This document shows positions 55,481 to 64,000 of a stretch of DNA of 64,000 bases, piece by piece. The stretch's first letter is position 1. Every line of letters starts with the position of its first letter. Both the position numbers and the translations under genes were made by a program. Origin of the DNA: Isoetes taiwanensis (lineage: Eukaryota > Streptophyta > Lycopodiopsida > Isoetales > Isoetaceae); assembly GCA_021234155.1 (NCBI GenBank), contig JAJEKV010000002.1, positions 2,496,915 to 2,560,914 on the forward strand, given 5' to 3'. Under the pieces are notes generated by a model. The model was given only the letters and a program-made list of their open reading frames with translations. It was not told the DNA's origin and ran no database searches.

Positions 55481-55699
55481 TAGTAGCATTCACAAGTAAA
55501 AGCACCTGATCTTCAAGAAACAAAGAAGCCAATGAATATTGTTGCGGTGTTTCAAAGAAGAACTTCTTCTTCAATATCCGGAGTGCTTTTGATCAACCCT
55601 TTCCCTGTATGATGGTGCAATTCTCGCCAGAAAGTTAATAAATCCACAAAGAATCTTTTAGAATTTTTTCATAAGTAATTCAAATTCATCCAACTGTAA

Positions 55700-57010
55700 T
55701 CTTTCGCTGGTATCTTTTGGAGCGTGAGGAGGAGCTATATTCTCGTGATCTCGATTGAAATGTTACCTTATGAGGTGAACAGAACCTCGATGTATTTGAT
55801 GAGCTCGGCACGCGGTTCCGCACAAACCATAACATCTTTGCTCTTCCCCGTTTCTCCCACGTCTCAATAAAACTTATATTTGGACATTTGTTTACCCTTT
55901 ACTTTGTTTTTCAAAATAGCCTTAACACCGCAATACTTCTCCTCATGACCTATTTCCTTTGCAAAAAGAGCAAACAGACATCTCTACCAAAGTGACCTTC
56001 TATGACACTTAGGACATTGCCTTGCAAAAAACACCGCCGCCTCTATGGTAAGGTTTACCACAGTTTGTGCATTCGTGAGGTGGGGCATCTTTATCGCTTT
56101 TTTAATTCAAGTAGTTGTTTGGTAACTTCCAAAAGTGCCTCAGACACTTTATCGATCTCGATTTACTCAAACATGAGGATCCAAATTCTTCAAATTTTGA
56201 TCTCCCTTTTCTTCTCTTTGTACCGCGATAAACGAGCAGCATTAGCAAATAAATGTAAATCATGGAATTCCGGCCCATGATGAGGAGGATAAAATGGACT
56301 GATCTCTTCATCAAAGAAGATAGCTTAATAGTTCGGCCAGATCTACAAAATTTTTACAATGTTTTATGGATAGAATCCAACTCACCAAATTTTGTATTCT
56401 TAATAACTTCCTATAGATCCTGTGGTCTAGACATCAAACCTCGATAAAGGAAGCAACTAGGGTGCAATGTTGATGAGTGTCCTGCATTCCCTCGCTACAC
56501 ACTAGCAAATAAGAATTAAATTCTCCACATAACGCTTTACACTCTCACCCTCAGTTCCAATTGAAAATGAAGTTGAGTTCAAAGCAAGATCCTCGGGTGA
56601 AGTAGCCTTACCAAACCTGATAGAAACTTTTGTGTTCCACCATCCCTTTGGTACCTATGTATTTCAAAACTGAAAGCCAAGATTCGCCTCATCACCCTTC
56701 ATGCATTTGATGAATTCTCGGCAAACCCTCGAACCCTTCTTTCTCCCATGTTCTTCATAATAGTCTTCAAAAGTTTTTAGAAAATGGTTGGTATCTCATG
56801 GAAGAATCATAGCAAGGGGGAAACGTGTATGTCAACTCAAATGATAAGGTGCCTTTATGGAGTGAAACGTAATCGAAAGCAAAGTTGATCCGGTTCAAAA
56901 GTTTATGAATTTGTGGAAGAAGAGGGCACTGCAGGAAATATTTGTAATATTTTGTAGACCGATGAGAGGAGTCATGGAGGAATAGGTGTTGGGGAGTATT
57001 TGTAGCATTA
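55700..57010 (-). pseudogene. gag region of the Ty3/gypsy element
   Basis: Fragments on the minus strand read YKYFLQCPLLPQIHKLLNRI, CREFIKCMKGDEANLGFQF, TSFSIGTEGESVKRYVENLI, and CTNCGKPYHRGG..FCKA, a zinc-knuckle-like C-x2-C-x4-H-x-C in damaged form. The order gag, protease, RNase H, RT, integrase runs toward lower coordinates. Confidence 0.55.
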
Positions 57011-57137
57011 GTGGTAGATCCGGTAGCCACTCATGCTTACCCACCAAACTGTTGATTGTTCCCCTCGTGGTTCACAGACTCGAATCTTCCTTGGTGCCAT
57101 TGAGTTCAATTTCCGTGTGCACTTCTGTGACCAAAAA

Positions 57138-59576
57138 TGTGCCAGCCTAAAACCCCGAATTTTAGTCTAACCCTCAAAGGGAAAGTGCAAACAAACCGTC
57201 GTGACCTCCGTGATCAAGTGATCAATCCCCATCATATAAAAGTGTAAGAACTCACTTGAAATGCTAGATTCTCAAAATCACTACAGCCCCTCAAGCAAAA
57301 ATTGCCGAACAAAAAATCGGGCTTTAGCGGCCACACCCTTCTTTTAAGATTTTGAGTTTTGATTTTGGTATGGCTTATAGGACAAGTGGAGGAAGCATCA
57401 GAAAAGTCCGACTCGATTTGGATAGAGGAAGGCCGGTTGTTCATGTCAAAGTTCAAGCAGTAAATTGGTCAATGCCAAAAACAGAGAGCCAAAATTTGCA
57501 AATATAGTTTGGTGATGAATCTTGAGTTGGAATTTGTATAAACAGCTCTCAAAATAAACTCTAGATCATGTGCATAAGGTTTCTTTGACAAGCAAAACAC
57601 CTGGCGATATTTACCGAGATGGGCCAAGCTGATTGGGTCACGCTTATGACGCTTATGGAAAACTATTTTTCTTTGTTTTCTTTACATATAAGCAATAATT
57701 CTCAAACCTTTAAAAGAATGGGACACGCATCATTAATTTGGATTCTACTTTAAATATCCGGGTTTCTATTAGTTTAGATGTGCGTAACAACTTTGAAACA
57801 AAAGAAGATGGAAACACTATTTGTCCGTGCAATGAATATGCATTCAAATCATAAGATATCATTGTGAGTTTAGAATTTCATTAGTACCCGTGGATAATGC
57901 TTAAGAACAGATCCTGGCATTGTCAACTCAAAACCCAAAAATCATCTAAAGAGAAAAATAATAAGATAATTTGAGTAGCAAAAGAGGGAGTTTTGATGTC
58001 AAATAAGTCACAAATGTATTCCGCCTTCAATCTCAAAATACGTACCAATCTTCAATCTCGAGCAGGATTAGCGTAATTTGAGGTGAACGCATCGTTATAA
58101 TATCAGAATATAGAACGCTCGCATCACGTAGGTATATCTCCAGGTAAAAATGACTGTATTCCCGTGACAGTAAACCGCCCTTCCCAAAACCACAGCTCTG
58201 GCTCAATGATTCTACTTTAATCCGGAAAGCAAGTTTCTATCAACTGCGCCACAAAGGGTTCCGTGGGTTTCCGAAAGGTCTAGAGGATAAATCTAGAGGA
58301 AAAGGGCGATCCAATCAAAAAAGGGCAACCAATCAGCCAGATTTAGCAATGTCTCGCATTTTTTTAGGTTCTTCAAAAATTCTGCTTTTCCGACATGTTC
58401 CTACCGCATTTTTTAAGTCCGGAAGCTTAAGGTATAAAAGGACAAATTCAACGCGGCCTTCAAAAAACGCGTGCTTTCAATGCCAGGTAAGTTGCAGCTA
58501 CCGGTTCGAGGCCCCGCCACCGCCGCCACGGAAATGGGGGTCGAGGTGGAATTTAGCCGACGCGGAAATTAGAAAATGGTAGATAGGCTAGAATATTTTT
58601 TTTTCACCATCCCAAGAAATGATATTTGAGGGGTTTCCCGTTTGTCTTTTTGAATTTTGAAAAGGCCAATCAGCTATTTTGCCAAGCTTCAAATCTAGAG
58701 TGTTTTCTGTGTCAAATTGAGATATCTTGAAATTTTGGCCATTTTGACCATGGTCAAAGAATTTTCAACCTTGAAATGGTGAAAAATCATAGGAAAAGGG
58801 TGGAAAAAATAGGAAAAAAAGGCTATGGTAGGATTTAGGTGATAGAACGAAGGTGTATTCAAGCTTTTCGCTTGAGGTTTTTCATGATCTCTTTGAGAGC
58901 AATTCAATAAGTGGGAGGTGTGAGGCCAATAAAAATATAGGTAGTGAAGTAATGAAAGAAGGCATGACAGGGTGAAATGAGGTATATAAAAAATGAAAGG
59001 AAGGTGGATGTGATGGATGAAATGATGAATATCGAACCTCAGAAGCAATATGATCATATCTCAAAAAGCTCAAATCATACCTTATGATGAACATAACTTT
59101 GCTCAAGGCCCTAGGGTCTTCCAAACTCTCTAAAAAGGTCTTCCAATCTTCAAGGCCAAAATAAGAGCAATCTCCACTTCTATGCATCTTCATATGTGTG
59201 ACTTCCAAATCATGGGTGCAACTCCATTTAAGCCTTCATAGTGAGTGAATATGAGCAACATGGTAATGACTCCTTGTATAGCTTGCAATATTCTTTTGCC
59301 TTGTCTCAAGAAATAAGAATGTAACTAGAAAATTTCGCCAAAAGGAAAGAATTAGGCTATACAACCAAGATCCCAAGGGTCTTCCAAACTTGGAACCAAT
59401 TTCTTCAAACTCTAGCAGGATCAAAATAGCACTAACTCTACCATATGAGTGATGAGAAAAGTAACTTAAGATGAAACCTCTCCTCAAAAGAACCACAAGT
59501 CTTCCAACCTTGACAAGTATCTTCCACCTGAAACTCAAATATCATGCCGGGTCCATGTTGCCCAAAAAGGGCAACA
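57138..59576 (-). repeat. 5' LTR of the Ty3/gypsy retrotransposon
   Basis: 2439 bp, equal in length to the other LTR within a base. On the minus strand it starts TGTTGCCC and ends GGCTGGCACA. Immediately inside (left) the primer-binding region reads TTTTTGGTCACAGAAGTGC. I could not assign the tRNA. Compared with the 3' LTR, differences are largely one-base gains and losses. Confidence 0.88.
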
Positions 59577-61700
59577 TAGGGGAAACCTGTCAGCCTTCCA
59601 CTATGTGGCGTTCTGTCTAACGGCTTGCTTCAAGAGATTTGTCACAACATCTATAGTCTCCTCTCCACACCATTTTCACCAGCTCGACAAGCAGACCTTG
59701 CAAATCAGTCGCCTTTCCGCTTTGTATAAAACCTTGCTGCCGCAAGATTCACCTCACATGCCGTGAAACAAGTCTTCTACACTTCTTGTACCGCATACCT
59801 TCAGAGTTTTGTGAATAGAGCTCCTTGACCATATCTAGCAATTCAGGATCTAGATCCGGGCTGTTTTGGCATTGATGACATTTCGTACTTTGTTTTGATG
59901 GAGACAAAACAATTCCTCAAGAGAATTTGTCCCCACTGCTTTTAAAGTATGTTCTTTCTTTCCCCTCGATCGCACTCTTCTTGTACCATTTCTCGGGTTT
60001 CAGGTACAAACACCCTGTTGGTAGCTTCTTGTTTCTGTTAAGTCAAAAGATTCGCGGTCCCACCATCCATTGTCATGTTCTTTCTTTAGCATCCAAATAT
60101 GAAGGAAAGAAAATTTTATATTAAACAGATCGGATAATTACAGCATATGGCCTCATAGACCAGATAAAGTTTAAGCAACCAAGATCCCATATGGATCAAA
60201 TTTCATATCTCAAGTAGCTCGCATCTAATATGCTTATCTCAACATCTTCTTTATCCATCTAGTACTACATGATTAAACCACCTTCCCAAATTTAGATACA
60301 GTACTACAGAGCAAAGTAGACAATTTTCCAAAACATAACGATCTTTGAATTGTTGTCTTTTCCTTCCTTCCGGCTCTTTCTTTCTAGCGAAGGTTTGGAA
60401 TAGAAGTCTTGACAAAGAACAGAAGTGCTTGATTTGCAAATTCTTACGCACTCATTAATGATAGTTGCGGGCCGCTTGAGATGCCGTGAAGCTGGGAATT
60501 ACCGAGCAGGATGATGCTTACATATCTTGAGCCGGATTTGAGGAGAGGAGGAATTGCGGTCGGGTTTTGTGTCTAGCCTTTACAAAGCTAATCAACAAGC
60601 CACATCCCAACAATGCAAAGATTCAAGTGGCAACAATTTTATGGTTGATGAACCTGTGTTTTTATTTCAAATTACCTGGCGTACTTTCTTGATACTCTTC
60701 ATTTCTTTTTTCTTCTTCTCCACTCTGCAGAGGTTTATTTTGCATCCAAATATAACTGGTGGCCGCCGCATGTACATAGTGCAGAGAACCGTTGTGTCTA
60801 CTTCAACATCTCCCTCGTCTCAAGTGGGGACCGTGATTAACTCTTTTCCATATGACTAGCATATTACGCTTCTTCCCAGTAATCTACTTCGCCTAGAGTA
60901 AAGCTCGCTTTGACCATGCTTGGTGTAGACATGTCCTCGTTAGCTCAAAAGTATACGGCGCGGTCCTAGCCTAAGTCCATCATATGAAATCATGTACGTA
61001 ATGGTGTTTACTTGTTAGTAAATAATCGACCGTGGCCGATCCCAAGGACCGGCAGTGTTTTCTACCGTAGTTTGAAAGTTTTCACAAGCATTCATTCAAT
61101 ATTTTCAAGTTGCAATTCCAGCCCGTAAAAGACCCCCATATTATTCTTGTGATCTCGGCTGATTAGCCTTTGAAGCGACGTGTCTTCCTCTTCAGCGTAC
61201 CGAATGTCATTCAAATTCGCCAACAATGAGGTATCTGGTGAGGTCTTAGTCCTTGCATTAAAGTCGCCAACTAGAGAACCTCCTCCTAGATCTCAATTTG
61301 CAAGCATATCCTTTGCAGGATCATGGAACTGATTTTGACTCGCTCGATTCCATATGATCATGTATATGCATAAATTAATCCGAGCAAAATAGCACGTATA
61401 TGTATGTACCGTACCAAATGTTTTATGCAAATCCATAAATACCGCTATATGCATGTTTGGAATGGATGCTTACATTGTGAGCACCGGATCTAGCATAGAC
61501 GCTAACTCGGCCATATCCCCTTCCAACACCTGTCTTTCTCATTCCATACACACTCCTACATTCTCAAACCATGCAGACTGAGATCGTGTTTCATGCTCCT
61601 AAGCTTTCGCATTAATAACACCAGTTCATACCTTTTGCCAAATCAATTGATGCTTCCATCTTCTCTTGATAACCCTCTCGACATTCCCATGTAATTGCCT
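59577..61700 (-). mobile_element. LINE, 5' half: endonuclease and start of reverse transcriptase
   Basis: Endonuclease pieces read GRGYGRVSVYARSGAHNVSI (about 61520-61460), GGSLVGDFNARTKTSP (about 61260, the GDFN catalytic motif), IRYAEEEDTSLQRLISRDHK, and ATVDYLL (about 61030, the S.vDY motif). The RT lead-in reads KAVGTNSLEELFCLHQNKVR and, near 59700-59650, DLQGLLVELVK-like and LLKQAVRQNAT. The right flank of the Ty3 LTR (59577) cuts the frame, which resumes at 47517 with SDKNN. The 5' end of the LINE is uncertain. Confidence 0.7.
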
Positions 61701-62619
61701 TCAAGGTCCAAGAGCTTCATTCTTTTTCACAAGTGATAACAAATTCTCCCCGTATATCCAAGAATGCCACTATTCCATTTTGCCCTTGCTTCTTTACCTA
61801 CAACATTCCCGCTTCCCATTTCGCCACAGGCAGAGTTAAACTCGATCCAGCCAAATAGCATGTCCCTTTAGGTGTTAATGGCTTTTGTAAAGACTGCTCT
61901 TGGCTTCTTCCCGCCCCAAAACTTTACCAGAATTGGCTTTTGTATGCCTTTTGCCAATTGGCTCAAGAAGGTAATACCGAGGCTCATGCAAATGCATGGT
62001 GTCTGAAAATTGTTTCACTATGTCCTATGTATCCTCGCCTTCACTTCTTCTAGGCCCCGACATCTTCTGTGATTGCCCTCGCTTCTTTCTCTCCGCCGAG
62101 GATAACTGCCTTGATGTGGGCGGTCATTGCCCCTTGGTGGTTTCAGCCACCAAGTCAGCCACTTAGTCCGGGTGAAATTCAATTGTGTGTCCCCGCACTT
62201 GGAATGCGGCTCGGGTTGTGGGAGGAGGTCTCAATAGCTGTAGTGTTTTGAGTTCAAGGTTTGGGATCGCACCTTCTTGTTCTGCTGCATTCTATCTATC
62301 ACCAGTTCTTAGTTGGGCCATTTCTTACCTCCTCTTTACTGGACACTATCGTAAGACGCGGTTCTCCTGCGTGAGAGACCCAAATTTCTTAAGCTTCTCG
62401 TCATATCGAAATCCAAGAAATGCTAATACGTCAGCTTAGTCAAGCAACATGCCCAACGCAAAGATATGTACAAAAGTTATAATCGCATGTCCGCTAGAAT
62501 CAAGGCCTAGATCTGCTAGATTGAGCCCTCAGAATAAGAGCCGACTATTATGTGATTACCTGTAGGTTTGGTGCAACGACTAACTATCCCGTCGATGTGA
62601 TGTCTTCTAACCAATAAGA
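61701..62619 (-). other. Possible 5' part of the LINE, not recognised
   Basis: The minus strand has coding-like runs (GKFWGGKKPRAVFTKAIN, WIEFNSACGEMGSGNVVG, KEARAKWNSGI) in shifting frames upstream of the endonuclease. This could be ORF1 or the 5' part of the LINE. No zinc knuckle was seen. Confidence 0.3.
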
Positions 62620-62700
62620 GCTCGCTAGAGGGAGGGCTTGAACTCCCACTGCGGGTTAATGTACCACACGCCTAACCAACTGAAGCATCTTAACCTAACA
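62620..62700 (-). repeat. tRNA-related SINE-like fragment
   Basis: The minus strand reads CTTCAGTTGGTTAGGCGTGT (A-box-like) and 30 bases later GGGAGTTCAAGCCCTCCC (B-box-like). The spacing suits a Pol III internal promoter, and the stems do not form a complete tRNA. Confidence 0.45.
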
Positions 62701-64000
62701 GTTAATATCGCCAACCTTGGCTGTAACCAAACCCCAAGCCTTTAGTTGGAACCGGGACCATAGAATAGATCCTATCCGTCACTCCATGATAGGTATTACC
62801 TCGCGAGAATCTTTGGAATAGTAGCAACAGAGTTGAAAATCTAGAAGGCTACACAATTCTCGGATCATTATCCCCAACGCATCATGGGATGACAATGGCA
62901 ATAAGAGAAAAGCCTATCAAATTGAACAATAAGTTAATGGATACGATGATTTCCATGGTCAAGCTTGAGGAAATCACAAAGGAAATCCCATGCCCACGCG
63001 GGAACACACAAAGTTGATGTACCGGGTAGATCACATAGCCAAACAAATAAAATGTTAATTCAAAGAATGGGGCAAGAATATTTTCAATCGTAATAAAGCT
63101 CATCTTCAAAATTTGAGATTGCAGCATTTCTTTTTTTGAGGGTATGAATATGTTATATTATAGAGAAAGTAGGCATATATCCCACTATGGGATTAATAAA
63201 GCTAGCTCTTGCATTCCCTCGCATTCCTCGCATCATCTACTTCAACCAAGACACTTAAAGAACACATAAAAATCCTTGATCATACCTCAACTCGCTCTAG
63301 AGCTTTGTTATAGTTGAGCCCATAAGCCATGATGGGCGCAGAGCCATGAGAGCCACCTCCATATATTGGTGTAAATATTCTTCATCTTCGTCCGTGGAGA
63401 ATTGTTGTCCCCATAATACCACACCTATGCTTCCATATGTCCACAACCCTATGTTGAGCGTAGATGCCAGAGATAACATCTCCATCAAGAAGGCAATTAT
63501 CACATTGTGATCATTGGTACCAATGAAGGACACACCCAATCCCGTAAGATCATGACCTTGGGGCAAAGAATAAAATGAGGAGGGTTTCGGTGGTATTGCA
63601 TCCAGCCGGCATCCGTCACCTAAGAATCCGTTTTATTTGTTACTATTATTGCATGTGATGAGCAAAAATGGAGATAAAAGGCGATCGAAGATGGAGGAAA
63701 TCACAATTGCAAAAGGATGGAAATTGAAAGCTAAAATAAAAGAATTAAAGGAAGATGAGAGATGCAACCCAAATACTTTCAATAAAAGCCGCATTCGTAA
63801 TCAAGAAGAATCGTGATTATGAGGTCATGGTGGAGAAATTTACTAAGACAAAGACCCCAAACAAGTCAGCAATGACATTTCAAAAGCTATGGGATCCAAT
63901 ATGGATTCTATTCCCATAGCTATGGAGGAGTTCATTTGTCTTAACAATAAGGTCAATGATGAACGTAACCTCGCTAGTCACGTAACTGAACGAAGTTTAA
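62701..64000. other. No gene seen
   Basis: Two minus-strand frames (62882-63127 and 63297-63566) are open but hold no motif I recognise. The rest is AT-rich. Confidence 0.3.

Noticed and set aside
62620-62700. A functional tRNA gene
   Set aside because: A- and B-box-like words are present, but acceptor and anticodon stems do not pair as in a tRNA.

Overview
This window is nuclear plant DNA (streptophyte, land plant). The evidence is a plant S-adenosylmethionine decarboxylase gene with its plant-specific pair of upstream ORFs, plant pentatricopeptide-repeat and receptor-kinase fragments, GT-AG introns, plant transposons of several classes, and a eukaryotic 18S rRNA fragment. The lineage cannot be fixed by reading alone. 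The LINE type and a fungal-looking MFS transporter would fit a fern, lycophyte or bryophyte, but this is only a guess.

Left part (1-14 kb): one open exon on the minus strand, a broken receptor-like kinase with a cysteine-rich ectodomain, a zone of palindromes and subterminal transposon repeats, a PPR relic split by a 0.78-kb insertion carrying a PIF/Harbinger-like transposase fragment, a CACTA (En/Spm-type) gene with introns and a recognisable 3' terminus at 11819, and a GCATGT-type tract.

Middle (14-22 kb): a GC-rich block that looks like rDNA spacer runs directly into a truncated, mutated 18S rRNA copy. A 0.7-kb direct duplication with a strong hairpin between its copies follows. Then comes the best preserved gene of the window, SAMDC on the minus strand (about 21.85 to 19.15 kb), with TATA box, two 5'-leader introns, tiny and small uORFs and a complete catalytic set. 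Its open frame runs about 170 codons past the usual end, into the duplicated repeat.

22-42 kb is mostly AT-rich, gene-poor DNA. It holds short repeats, tRNA-related SINE-like modules, a foldback element and a possible gag relic. At 42.4-43.8 kb lies an intron-containing MFS transporter whose 3' end is broken.

46.5-62 kb is a nested transposon. A minus-strand LINE (endonuclease and reverse transcriptase) is split by a roughly 12-kb minus-strand Ty3/gypsy element (Tat/Athila-like) with 2.44-kb LTRs. Its RNase H domain appears to sit between protease and reverse transcriptase, an unexpected order.

The two LTRs differ largely by one-base insertions and deletions, and most relics are broken by frameshifts rather than stops. 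Consensus errors in the assembly are therefore a real possibility, and 'pseudogene' calls in the window should be read with that in mind. Apart from SAMDC, the MFS gene and the first exon, nearly everything recognisable is mobile-element or relic DNA.
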